DNA of 64,000 bases from Korobacter sp963703075. Its GTDB lineage: Bacteria; Acidobacteriota; Terriglobia; Terriglobales; Acidobacteriaceae. Below the pieces are notes generated by a model. It saw only the letters and a list, made by a program, of their open reading frames with translations, was not told where the DNA came from and searched no databases. The position numbers and the translations under genes are program-made. Positions 27,238 through 35,770 of the stretch are shown in pieces. The stretch is taken from contig OY969786.1 of assembly GCA_963703075.1 (NCBI GenBank), forward strand, positions 4,030,001 to 4,094,000, in the 5' to 3' direction. Position 1 is the stretch's first letter. Each line of letters begins with the position of its first letter.

Positions 27238-28178
27238 AGGGAAAGCGTAGCACGGGGGATGGGCTTTACTGGTTGACAGTGGGTTGGAGCGGCGGGACCA
27301 AGGGGCTTGGCCGCAGGGGGCTTGCCCCACAGGAAGAGGATGGCCTCTGGGAAGCGCGCGGCCCATGCTTTCTCGTTGTGTTCGGCGCCGGGAGTGACGA
27401 CCAGCTTCAGGCGATCGTCGCCCAGACTCTGATCGCGCAGGACGCGAGCGAGCTTGCGGGTCCACTCCACGTGTTCGGCGGAGAAGGCGGGATCATCCGT
27501 TTCCTTCGTGCCAATCCCGATGGCAATTTTTTGCGGCCACTGGCGGAAGTTCTGCGCGTCGCGGATGAGCTGGCCGTCCTGCATCTGCAGGGGCATGCTT
27601 TCGAGGAGAGCGCGGCCGAAGACGCCGGGATGATGAAGGATGGTGAAGAGGCTTACCACTGCGCCGTAGGAGGATCCGCCAATGCCTGTGTTTTCCGGGC
27701 CAGCCTTCACGCGATAGTGAGTTTCGACGTAGGGCATGACCTCCTGCAGAAGGAAGTTGCCGTAATCGGTCGCGCGCAGTTGGGCGACCTTGGGGCCGTG
27801 CGGATCGGGATAGGGGAGGTATTCTTCGGCGCGCTGCTCGCCGGCATTATCGATCCCGATGATGATCATGGGTTCGATTTCGTTCTCGGCGCAGAGACGT
27901 TGCAAGGTCTCGTCGATTTCCCACTCATGGCCGAAGGCGCTGGTCTCCTCATCGAAAAGGTTCTGGCCATCCTGGAAATACATGACCGGGTATTTGCGAT
28001 GGCGATTGACCATGTCGTGATAACCGGGCGGGAGGAGCACGCGCATGTCGCGAGTGTTGGCGAAGATCTTGCTGGCGAAGGGACGGATCTCGAGTTCGCC
28101 GACCACGGTATGCGATTCGTCGGCCGCGAAAGCGGAGACCGAGAGGAGGAGACCCGCGAACAGGAGAAGGGATCTCAC
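27207..28178 (-). CDS. Secreted esterase-like alpha/beta hydrolase
   Basis: About 323 residues from GTG 28178 (VRSLLLFAGLLLSVSAFAA, a signal peptide). The body matches the enterochelin esterase / esterase D-like family: MRVLLPPGYHD, YPVMYFQDGQNLFDE, the nucleophile elbow GGSSYGAVVS, and VTPGAEHNEKAWAARFPEAILFLW with the catalytic His in the EHNE segment. Family members cleave esters outside the cytoplasm; the true substrate is unknown. The GTG lies one base after the stop of the preceding gene, and the 3' end overlaps selD by 31 bases. The last 35 residues are Pro-rich and look like read-through into the selD start region. Confidence 0.86.
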   Translation of the reverse strand: MRSLLLFAGLLLSVSAFAADESHTVVGELEIRPFASKIFANTRDMRVLLPPGYHDMVNRHRKYPVMYFQDGQNLFDEETSAFGHEWEIDETLQRLCAENEIEPMIIIGIDNAGEQRAEEYLPYPDPHGPKVAQLRATDYGNFLLQEVMPYVETHYRVKAGPENTGIGGSSYGAVVSLFTILHHPGVFGRALLESMPLQMQDGQLIRDAQNFRQWPQKIAIGIGTKETDDPAFSAEHVEWTRKLARVLRDQSLGDDRLKLVVTPGAEHNEKAWAARFPEAILFLWGKPPAAKPLGPAAPTHCQPVKPIPRATLSLCPRSPSGCA

Positions 28179-28179
28179 G

Positions 28180-28698
28180 TTACTTATACTGCAGGTTGAC
28201 CAGCTTGAGGGTGGGAGGGTTCTGGTTCCAGTCGGCGGAGACGTGTTCGAAGGTGAGGCGGATGGTGCGGGTTTTGCCGGGCGCGAGCGGGGCGCGGGCG
28301 AGGTCGGTGACGTCGGGATAGCCGCCGAGGGTGTTGGGAATGAGAACGCTGGCGGCGAGGGTTTCGCGCTGCACGACTTCATTGAGCGCGTTGTGAAATT
28401 CGGCGACGATGTTGGCGCCGGTGAGGGTCTTGTCGCCCGTGTTGGTGATGGTTACATCGACGTAGGTGACGGCGGCGCCGACATAATTCTCCGACTTGCT
28501 CAACTGGGGGTCGCCGATCTGGAGCTTGGCGACGTAGGGGTCGGCCGGGACCGGCTTGACGATGTCCTGATGATTGAAGAAGACGATGGCCGCGACGACG
28601 ATGAGGACGATGACGCCGCCGACGATGAACGGGGTCCGGTTGCGCGCCTCGGGCTCGCCGGTGGACATGAGGCTACGTTCCTGTTCAGGCTCTGCCAT
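28180..28698 (-). CDS. Membrane-anchored DUF2393-like protein
   Basis: A 172-residue protein with a short cytoplasmic head, one membrane helix (FIVGGVIVLIVVAAIVFF, residues about 24-41) and an extracytoplasmic beta-sandwich domain (VTYVDVTITNTGDKTLTGANIVAEF ... TRTIRLTFEHVSADWNQNPP). The repeated alternating strands recall proteins annotated as DUF2393; I assign this by pattern only. Function unknown. It is immediately upstream of the esterase gene (one base between stop and start), so both are likely co-translated. Confidence 0.75.
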   Translation of the reverse strand: MAEPEQERSLMSTGEPEARNRTPFIVGGVIVLIVVAAIVFFNHQDIVKPVPADPYVAKLQIGDPQLSKSENYVGAAVTYVDVTITNTGDKTLTGANIVAEFHNALNEVVQRETLAASVLIPNTLGGYPDVTDLARAPLAPGKTRTIRLTFEHVSADWNQNPPTLKLVNLQYK

Positions 28699-28849
28699 GG
28701 AACGATGATTTTATCCCACTGGGCGTGGTGGCTCGGCGGCGAGAGATAACTCCTGTTCTGTTTAGACACCGCAGGACCGGCTGTGAGCATCCATTTTCGT
28801 GTGAGCTGGGTCACTCCGAGGCGGCCAATCATTCTTTAAACTGGAGTGG

Positions 28850-29621
28850 ATGACAGTGACGCAGGCAGCTCTCCTGTTTTCGGTTGCGATCGCGGGCGGC
28901 GCCATCAACTCGGTGGCGGGCGGCGGGAGCTTTCTGTGTTTTCCGATGCTGCTGTTTACGGGCGTGCCGCCGGTGAATGCGAACGCAACGAATACCCTCG
29001 CCTTGTGGCCCGGAACGCTGGCCAGCGTCGGGGCGTACCGTGGGGAGTTCCGCAATAGCAATCCGCGGCAACTGATTTCGCTCGTGCTGACGGGCATCGC
29101 GGGGAGTTTGGTGGGGGCGATCGTCCTGTTGAAGACGCCGCAACTTACTTTCCTGCGAATGGTGCCGTGGCTGTTGGCGTCGGCCACGATCGTGTTCTGC
29201 TTCAGCGGGCGGATTGCACGGTGGGTGCGGGAACGCGAGCGGCTCAGCGGAAGCACGGGACGAATTACAGCCGGAGCAGCGCTGGCAATTGGTGATTGCC
29301 GTGTATATCGGCTTCTTCGGAGCGGGTGCGGGCATTCTGATGTTGGCCCTGTTTGCGTTCATGGGGATGGAGAGCATCCACACGATGAATGCGTTCAAGA
29401 CGATGCTGGCCTCGATCTGCAACGGGGTGGCGCTGATCGCGTTCGTGGTGGCGCGGGCGATCTGGTGGCCGCAGGCGCTGGTGATGTTGGTGGGCGCAAG
29501 CTTTGGAGGATACTTCGGGGCGCGCCTGGCGCAGAAGGTGGCGCCAGCCAAGGTGCGGATGATCGTGATCGTGATTGGGGCGACGTTGTCGGTGTACTTT
29601 TTTGCGAAGCAGTACGTGTGA
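28850..29621 (+). pseudogene. TauE/SafE-family membrane permease gene, interrupted by a frameshift
   Basis: The first frame (28850 to about 29255) encodes membrane segments and the characteristic GGAINSVAGGGSFLCFPMLL and NATNTLALWPG motifs of TauE/SafE sulfite- or organosulfur-exporting permeases. It then runs into nonsense, while the +1 frame picks up with EARDELQPEQRWQLVIAVYIGFFGAGAGILMLA and continues to the stop at 29621. Joined at around 29245-29265 the product would be about 256 residues, the normal family length. Either the gene is inactivated by a one-base loss, or there is a base-call error. Transported compound not known. Confidence 0.85.
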
Positions 29622-29629
29622 ACAGCAGA

Positions 29630-29998
29630 TTGCCGCGTCGCTGCGCTCCTCGCAATGACAAGAGGGAGCGAAGGATGGGATGCGGGGATGCGGGCTGACC
29701 GCGGGAGGTAAAATCCCCACCCTTCGCTTTGCTCAGGATGGGGCACCCGTGCATGGTTCGCGCGTCGCTGCGCTCCTCGCAATGACAAGAGGGAGTGAAG
29801 CGATGGGATCGCGGGCTGACCGCGGAGTGTAAAATCCCCACCCTTCGCGCAGCTCAGGATGGGGCACCCGTGCATGGTTCGCGCGTCGCTGCGCTCCTCG
29901 CAATGACAAGAGGGAGTGATGGATGGGATGTGGGGATGCGGGCTGACCGCGGGAGGTAAATACCCACCCTTCGCTTTGCTCAGGATGGGGCACCCGCC
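29630..29998 (+). repeat. Cluster of bipartite intergenic repeats
   Basis: Three A modules (GCTCCTCGCAATGACAAGAGG at about 29645, 29772, 29893) each followed by a B module (CCCACCCTTCGC ... TCAGGATGGGGCACCCG). Unit spacing is about 120-127 bp. Same orientation as elsewhere. Confidence 0.93.
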
Positions 29999-30007
29999 TT
30001 GGATTGA

Positions 30008-30802
30008 TTACTTCAGGACCCCGCGTTCGGATTTCTCGACAAACTGAACCAGCATGGCGACGTCTTCGCCGAGATCGCCTTCGGACTTGATCTTCTCGAG
30101 TGCCTGGGAGGTATTCAACTTCGACGCCAAGAGCACTTTGAAAAAGTGCTGGATCTTGTGGATGCGTTCCGGCGGGAAGCCTTTGCGCTGCAGGCCGACG
30201 GTATTGACGCCGTAGGCGTGGACTTCGCGGGCAGCGCTGGTCTTGGAAAAAGGAAGGACGTCCTGGGTGATGGCGGTGCCGCCGCCGACGTAGGAGTGCT
30301 TGCCGATGGTGACGAACTGATGGATGGGGCAGAGGGCGCTGATGGATGCGTATTCTTCGACCGTCACGTGACCGCCGAGGGTGGCACCGTTGGCGAGGAT
30401 GACGTGATCGCCGATGTGGCAGTCGTGGGCGACGTGGGCGTAGGCCATGATGAGCGAATGGCTGCCAACCGTGGTCAGGCCGCCGCCTTTCACGGTTCCG
30501 CGATGGATGGTGACATATTCGCGGATCTGGTTGTGGTCGCCAATCTCGAGGCGGGTGGGCTCGCCGTTGTAGGTGAGGTCCTGGGGACCGATACCGATGG
30601 CAGCGAAGGGATAAATTTTGTTGTGGCTGCCCAGCTTCGTGGGGCCCTGGAGAACGACGTGGGCGATGAGTTCACAATTTTCGCCCATTTCGACATTGGC
30701 GCCAATGACGCAGTAAGGGCCGATTTTGCAGGAGGCTGGGATTTTCGCGGCGGGGTCGATGATTGCAGTCGGGTGATTGTTTGCCATGGCCGCGGCGCTC
30801 AT
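30008..30802 (-). CDS. lpxA: UDP-N-acetylglucosamine O-acyltransferase
   Basis: A 264-residue cytoplasmic enzyme that attaches the first 3-hydroxyacyl chain to UDP-GlcNAc in lipid A synthesis. It starts at ATG 30802, overlapping the fabZ stop by four bases (ATGA). The hexapeptide-repeat left-handed helix is visible (IGPYCVIGANVEMGENCELIAH, IGIGPQDLTY), followed by REYVTIHRGT and the catalytic His in MAYAHVAHDCHIGDHVILANGATLGGHV. The C-terminal helical domain with AYGVNTVGLQRKGFPPE is normal. Presence of lpxA supports an outer membrane with lipid A. Confidence 0.96.
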   Translation of the reverse strand: MSAAAMANNHPTAIIDPAAKIPASCKIGPYCVIGANVEMGENCELIAHVVLQGPTKLGSHNKIYPFAAIGIGPQDLTYNGEPTRLEIGDHNQIREYVTIHRGTVKGGGLTTVGSHSLIMAYAHVAHDCHIGDHVILANGATLGGHVTVEEYASISALCPIHQFVTIGKHSYVGGGTAITQDVLPFSKTSAAREVHAYGVNTVGLQRKGFPPERIHKIQHFFKVLLASKLNTSQALEKIKSEGDLGEDVAMLVQFVEKSERGVLK

Positions 30803-31299
30803 GCGCCCTGGGCCGATGCCGGTCGGGGAACGATCTGGCAGCTTACGATGGCTTCGCAAGCGAGCTTGTCGCCGACGAAGGCCTTGCCCTGGAGTTTGGC
30901 GGCGGTGTTGCGCCAGACGATGACGTCGACCTCGAGGCGGACCTGGTCGCCGGGGACGACGGGTTTGCGGAACTTAGCCCTCTCGATGCCGGCGAAGACC
31001 ATCAGCTTTTCGTTCTGGTCGGGAATTTCGGTGAGCAGCAAGGCGCCGCCGGCCTGGGCGATGGCCTCCACGATGAGGACGCCGGGCATGATGGGATAGC
31101 CCGGAAAGTGTCCCTGGAAGAACTGTTCGTTGGCGGTGACGTTCTTGAGGGCCACGATACGGGTCTTGCGGCGGAACTCGATGACGCGGTCCAGCAGCAG
31201 GAGCGGATAGCGGTGGGGAAGGATTTTTTGGATGTCGGTGACGTCGAGGACCTGCTTGGCCTCGGCCATTTCACCGGTAATCAGCCTACCGTCAGTCAT
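30799..31299 (-). CDS. fabZ: 3-hydroxyacyl-[acyl-carrier-protein] dehydratase
   Basis: A 166-residue hot-dog-fold enzyme that removes water from 3-hydroxyacyl-ACP in fatty acid elongation. LPHRYPLLLLDRV and the catalytic His in QGHFPGYPIMPGVLIVEA (His near residue 64, Glu near 78) are typical. It precedes and overlaps lpxA, a widespread arrangement that ties the supply of hydroxyacyl-ACP to lipid A. Start at the ATG at 31299, with some further in-frame Met codons; the N-terminal 15 residues are less conserved. Confidence 0.95.
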   Translation of the reverse strand: MTDGRLITGEMAEAKQVLDVTDIQKILPHRYPLLLLDRVIEFRRKTRIVALKNVTANEQFFQGHFPGYPIMPGVLIVEAIAQAGGALLLTEIPDQNEKLMVFAGIERAKFRKPVVPGDQVRLEVDVIVWRNTAAKLQGKAFVGDKLACEAIVSCQIVPRPASAQGA

Positions 31300-31367
31300 T
31301 GCTTATCCCAGACAAAACGACAATTATATACATGAGCGGGAGAGCGACTTTCCGACCGCTTCTTCTC

Positions 31368-32537
31368 ATGGTCAAGAAACCCGCGTACAACCCGTCCTCG
31401 CCGATCGCTCAACTCCTTGTCAATTTACAGCGGCAGCAAGCTGCCATGACCGCGATGCTGCGACGCATCGTGGAACACGAATCGCCCAGCGATAACAAAG
31501 AGGCGTGCGATCGCATGTCCGAAGCGCTGGCAAAAGAGTTCGAGGCCATCGGCGGGCGGTCGAACCTTTATCTCGACAAACATGTAGGGAACCATCTGCA
31601 GGTGGATTTTCCGGCCTCGCGCAGAATGAAGCCGGTGCTGGTGGTGGGGCACTATGACACGGTGTACGGGCTGGGAACTTTGAAAACGATGCCGTATCGC
31701 GAGACCCGGGAGCGGATCAGCGGACCGGGCGTGCTTGATATGAAGGGCGGCATCGTGCAGATCTATCACGCAATCCAAGCCCTACAGGCATTGGACGGCG
31801 GCCTCGCACGGCCGGTGACGGTAATCCTGGTCTCCGATGAAGAGATTGGAAGCCAGCGGTCGCGGCCGATCACGGAACGGCTGGCGCGGCAGGCGGAGGC
31901 CGCGCTGGTTTGCGAGCCGGCAGCGGGAGTGCGCGGGGCGATTAAGACGGCGCGCAAGGGAGTAGGCGATTACCTGATCCAGGTGCGTGGGGTGGCTTCG
32001 CATGCAGGCTTGGATTTTGAGAAGGGACAAAGCGCGGTGCTGGAGCTGGCAAAACAGATCGAGAAGGTGACCGGCTTTACCGACCTGGAGCGCGGGGTGA
32101 CGGTGAATGCGGGGGTGATCCGCGGAGGCACCCGGAGCAACGTGGTGGCGGCCGAAGCTGAGGCGGAGATCGATGTGCGGGTGGCGGCCAAGAACGATGT
32201 GCAGCGGCTGGCAAAGCTGTTCAAGGGTTTACGGGCGAACAACCGTCATTGCACGTTGACGGTGACGGGGGGCGTGAATCGTCCGCCGATGGAGCGGAAC
32301 CCGGGAACGGCGGGATTGTTCGAGAAAGCCAAAGCGGTGGCGAAAGAGCTCGGTTTTTCCCTGCGGGAGATGGCGGTGGGTGGCGGCTCGGACGGGAACT
32401 TCACGAGCTCGATCGTGCCGACCCTGGATGGCCTGGGGGCGGTGGGCGATGGGGCGCATGCGCAGCACGAATTCATCTTCGCCGACCAGCTGCCGAAGCG
32501 GGCGGCGCTGCTGGCGGGGCTGATTCAGTCGATTTGA
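31368..32537 (+). CDS. M20 family metallopeptidase, glutamate carboxypeptidase-like
   Basis: About 389 residues from ATG 31368 (MVKKPAYN). A di-zinc exopeptidase of the carboxypeptidase G2 / ArgE / DapE superfamily that releases C-terminal glutamate or deacylates amino acids. Metal-site motifs are VGHYDTVYG (His, Asp), GPGVLDMKGG (bridging Asp), SDEEIGS (Glu pair), CEPA, and HAQHEF near the C-terminus. GVASHAGLDFEKG is the dimerisation/substrate loop. No signal peptide is evident in this start choice; ATG 31332 is an alternative. Divergent from fabZ, with about 70 bases between the starts. Confidence 0.88.
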   Translation: MVKKPAYNPSSPIAQLLVNLQRQQAAMTAMLRRIVEHESPSDNKEACDRMSEALAKEFEAIGGRSNLYLDKHVGNHLQVDFPASRRMKPVLVVGHYDTVYGLGTLKTMPYRETRERISGPGVLDMKGGIVQIYHAIQALQALDGGLARPVTVILVSDEEIGSQRSRPITERLARQAEAALVCEPAAGVRGAIKTARKGVGDYLIQVRGVASHAGLDFEKGQSAVLELAKQIEKVTGFTDLERGVTVNAGVIRGGTRSNVVAAEAEAEIDVRVAAKNDVQRLAKLFKGLRANNRHCTLTVTGGVNRPPMERNPGTAGLFEKAKAVAKELGFSLREMAVGGGSDGNFTSSIVPTLDGLGAVGDGAHAQHEFIFADQLPKRAALLAGLIQSI

Positions 32538-32638
32538 GCATTTTTTGACCTGCGACCCCTACTAGCCTAGAATTGATGGGGTAGACGCCCGAATTACCGT
32601 CATCGCTGGCAGGACTCCGGGCTGCATTGGAGGACATT

Positions 32639-32815
32639 ATGTTCGGTGGCAAACTTGGAATGCCCGAGCTTCTGCTGATTCTCGGTATCGCGTTGCTGAT
32701 CTGGGGTCCCAGCAAACTGGCTGACCTTGGCAAGGGCATGGGCGAGGGGATCAGGAACTTTAAGGGAGCGATGAAAGAGGGCGAGCACGGCCCGACGGAC
32801 GAGAAGAAGCCGTAG
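32639..32815 (+). CDS. tatA: Sec-independent protein translocase subunit TatA/TatE
   Basis: A 58-residue protein with one membrane helix (MPELLLILGIALLIWG), the conserved GPSKLADLGKGMGEGIRNFK amphipathic helix and a short charged tail, exactly the TatA layout. TatA forms the pore-like assembly for export of folded proteins. GGAGGA lies four bases before ATG 32639. It is a single gene followed by a strong terminator; tatB/tatC are not in this window. Confidence 0.93.
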   Translation: MFGGKLGMPELLLILGIALLIWGPSKLADLGKGMGEGIRNFKGAMKEGEHGPTDEKKP

Positions 32816-32840
32816 CGGCAGAAGATTCGAGAGTTTGAGA

Positions 32841-32863
32841 GGCACGCCATGGGCGTGCCTTTT
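32841..32863 (+). terminator. Rho-independent terminator between tatA and maf
   Basis: Perfect 8-bp stem GGCACGCC/GGCGTGCC with loop ATG, followed by TTTTCGTTT, between two convergent genes. Confidence 0.9.
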
Positions 32864-32885
32864 CGTTTGTAGCGAAGTTGACGAG

Positions 32886-33446
32886 CTAGAGGGCGTTGGC
32901 TCGCCGGAGCATCCGGTACACCCGTGCCACGGGCAGCCCGACGACGTTGAAGTAGTCGCCCTCGATGCCGGTCACCCAGCGCGAAAACATATCCTGGATA
33001 CCGTAAGCTCCGGCTTTATCCATGGGCTCGCCGGTCGAGACATAGGCGGCAATTTCTTCGTCGGAGAGTTCGGCAACGGTTACGCGGGTGGTTTCGCTTT
33101 CAACAAATTCGGTGTGGGGTCCACAGAGGCAGACGCCGGTGGTGACCTCGTGGGTGCGTCCGGCGAGCAGGCGGAGCATACGCTGGGCGTCGCTGGGATC
33201 GGCGGGTTTCTCCAGGACGTGGGCGTCGCAGAGGACGATGGTGTCGGCGCCAAGAACGAACGCTTCGGGATACCGGGCTGCGATGGTGCGAGCTTTGTCG
33301 CGGGCAAGACGCTGGGCGTAGCCGATCGGGAGTTCGCCGTCAGCGCGTTGTTCCGGAATATGCGCCGGCTCGACACGGAAGTCGATGCGCGCTTTACGGA
33401 GCAACTCGGCGCGGCGCGGCGAGGCCGATGCGAGGACGACTGCCAT
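32886..33446 (-). CDS. maf: Maf-family nucleotide pyrophosphatase
   Basis: A 186-residue enzyme that hydrolyses non-canonical or excess nucleoside triphosphates (for example dTTP/UTP or modified bases). The phosphate-binding N-terminus LASASPRRAELLRKA is diagnostic, together with ARDKARTI, LGADTIVLCD and the DKAGAYGIQ segment. Length is normal. Start at ATG 33446 (MAVVLASAS). Only 24 bases separate it from the start of treZ on the other strand. Confidence 0.95.
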   Translation of the reverse strand: MAVVLASASPRRAELLRKARIDFRVEPAHIPEQRADGELPIGYAQRLARDKARTIAARYPEAFVLGADTIVLCDAHVLEKPADPSDAQRMLRLLAGRTHEVTTGVCLCGPHTEFVESETTRVTVAELSDEEIAAYVSTGEPMDKAGAYGIQDMFSRWVTGIEGDYFNVVGLPVARVYRMLRRANAL

Positions 33447-33470
33447 GCGGTTGATTGTAGCGGAGCCTTG

Positions 33471-35253
33471 ATGCATCCTCTCGGGATGCAATTTCGTCTC
33501 ACCGATGTGCCAGCCAATCGAACCGTCTCCCAGCTTCCTTACGGCGCCACCGCCCGTGGCGAGCGAACCCAGTTCCGTGTGTGGGCCCCTAACGCGAAGA
33601 GTCTTGCGCTGCGTCTGTTTCACAATGGCAAACAGGAAGAGCTGCCGATGCAGCGTGACGCCAGTGGGGTGTACACGCTGGAGGCGGAGGCACGCGCCGG
33701 CGACCGGTACCTGTGCGTGATCAACGGCGAGCAGGCGGTGCCGGACCCGGTGGCGCGCTTTCTTCCGGAAGGCGTACATGGGCCGGCGGAGATTGTCGAT
33801 CCGAACCAGTTCGCGTGGAGCGATGCGAAGTGGGAGGGCCTGGACTACGAAGATTTCATTGTGTACGAGCTGCACGTGGGCACGTTTACGCCAGCAGGGA
33901 CGCTCGATGCGGCGGCGGAAAAGTTGCCGTATTTGAAATCGCTCGGGGTGACGGTTGTCGAGTTGATGCCGGTGAACGCATTCGCCGGGAAACATAATTG
34001 GGGCTATGACGGGGTCGGGCTTTACGCGGTGCAGGAGAATTATGGCGGGCCTGAGGCGTTGCGGCGTTTCGTGAATGCGGCGCATGCGCAAGGACTGGCG
34101 GTGATCCTGGACGTGGTCTACAACCACCTGGGCAACGAAGGAAATTACCTGCGGATGTTTGGTCCGTATTTCACCGACCATCACAAGACACCGTGGGGCG
34201 AGGCGATTAACTACGACACCGAGGGTTGCGAACACGTGCGGGAGTTCGTGATCGAGAACGCGCTGTATTGGATCCGCGAATATCATCTCGACGGATTGCG
34301 GCTGGACGCAGTGCAGACGATCAAGGACGATTCACCGCGGCACCTGCTTGAAGAACTGCAGCAGAATGTGCAGACGCTGGCGCAGGAGCTGGGACGCAAA
34401 GTGAGCGTGATCGCAGAGACGGACGAAAACGATCCGAAATATGTGCGCCCCTTCGGCAGCGGGTATGGTTTGCAAGGCTTCTGGAGCGACGACTTCCACC
34501 ACGCGATCCATGCATTCCTGACCGGTGAGCGCCAGGGCTATTACCAGGATTTTGGAAAGCCGGAACAGATTGTACGCGCGGTGCGCGACGGCTATGCGTT
34601 CCAGGGAGAGATGTTCAACTTCTGGAAGGCGAAGCGCGGTAAGCCGGCGATTGATGTGAAGCTTCCCTGCAACGTGGTCTGTATCCAGAACCACGACCAG
34701 GTGGGAAACCGCGCGAAGGGCGACCGGTTGACGACGCTAGTGCCGCGCGGAGCGCGGTTTGTGGCGGCGGCAATCCTGCTGCTTGCGCCGCACACGCCGT
34801 TGCTGTTCATGGGGCAGGAATATGACGAAGACAATCCCTTCCAATTCTTCAGCGATTTCCAGGACCCAGTGCTGCAGAAAGCGGTGAGCGAAGGACGGCG
34901 CCGCGAATTCAAGGATTTTGATTTCAGCGAGGTGCCCCGATCCGCAGGATCCGGCGACGTTTGAACGCAGCCGGCTCGATTGGTCGAAGGTGAAAGATCA
35001 GAATCCGATGCTGCGCTGGTATCGCGAGCTGATTCGATTGCGCAAGAAACATATTTTGCCGGGCGAACGTACCTGCAATGCGATCTACCAGGACGGCGTG
35101 CTGACGATGGTCGCACCGGGCGATACACCTGCGCTGATCCTGTTTGCCACGCTGGAGCCGAACAAGGACTTGCCGAACGAAGAAGAAGGCTGGAACCTCA
35201 CCCTGCAGTACAAAAGCGACGATGGGTACAAGGTGCGGGTGTTTACGCGCTGA
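33471..35253 (+). pseudogene. treZ: Malto-oligosyltrehalose trehalohydrolase, one frameshift near the 3' end
   Basis: A GH13 enzyme releasing trehalose from maltooligosyltrehalose. The first frame (33471-34964, starting MHPLGMQFRLTDVP with GGAG upstream) carries the N-terminal carbohydrate module, the ELHVGTFTPAGT start of the barrel, DVVYNHLG, the nucleophile region GLRLDAVQTI, the acid VIAETDEND and QNHDQVGNRAKG. At 34935-34938 a run of four C shifts the frame. Removing one C gives VPDPQDPATFERSRLDW and continues to the stop at 35253. This is either a mutation in the last fifth of the gene or a homopolymer call error. Neither treY nor treX lies nearby. Confidence 0.88.
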
Positions 35254-35728
35254 GGTGGAAGTGCTGAATGATCTGGTCGACGATCTCATCGACCGGGCGA
35301 GCGATGTCGATGATTAGCGCGTTTTTCGGCTCTTCCAGTTGCTCGAATTGGCTCGGCAGCAGGTCGAGCTTGGCATAGTGACCGTGACGCGCTTTAAGCC
35401 GGGCGGCAATTAACGCGGGCGTGCCCCGCAGGAACACCAGCCGCACATCGGGAGTGGCGAGTTGCTCGCGGTATCTCTCCTTCAAAGCAGAACAAGCTAG
35501 CACCAGGTTGCGATGTTCGGCGGCGGTGCGGTCGATTTCAGCGCGCAAGGCGGCGAGCCAGGGAGCGCGGTCCTGGTCGGTGAGCGCGATCCCGGCGCTC
35601 ATCTTGGCCTTGTTGGCGGCGGAATGAAAGTCATCGGCATCGGCGAAGCTCCAGCCTAAGCGCATGGCGAGCGCGCGTCCGACGGTGGTCTTGCCGGAGC
35701 CTTGTACACCCATGAGGACGATGGTCAC
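35243..35728 (-). CDS. gntK: Gluconokinase
   Basis: A 161-residue P-loop kinase converting gluconate to 6-phosphogluconate. Walker A is GVQGSGKTT (residues 7-15); DADDFHSAANKAKMSAGIALTDQDRAPWL is the gluconate-kinase signature, and LACSALKERYREQL matches the family too. Start is GTG 35728. It overlaps the 3' end of treZ by 11 bases on the opposite strand. Divergent from an MFS transporter 42 bases away, which may bring in a sugar acid for it. Confidence 0.95.
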   Translation of the reverse strand: MTIVLMGVQGSGKTTVGRALAMRLGWSFADADDFHSAANKAKMSAGIALTDQDRAPWLAALRAEIDRTAAEHRNLVLACSALKERYREQLATPDVRLVFLRGTPALIAARLKARHGHYAKLDLLPSQFEQLEEPKNALIIDIARPVDEIVDQIIQHFHLSA

Positions 35729-35770
35729 CCGGAAATCCTACACCGTGGTGCTCATTTACAATGCGACGCA

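Noticed and set aside
27181..27465. Separate 94-aa protein ending at the selD TGA
   Set aside because: Its last 18 residues are the N-terminus of SelD; the rest is out-of-frame esterase sequence.
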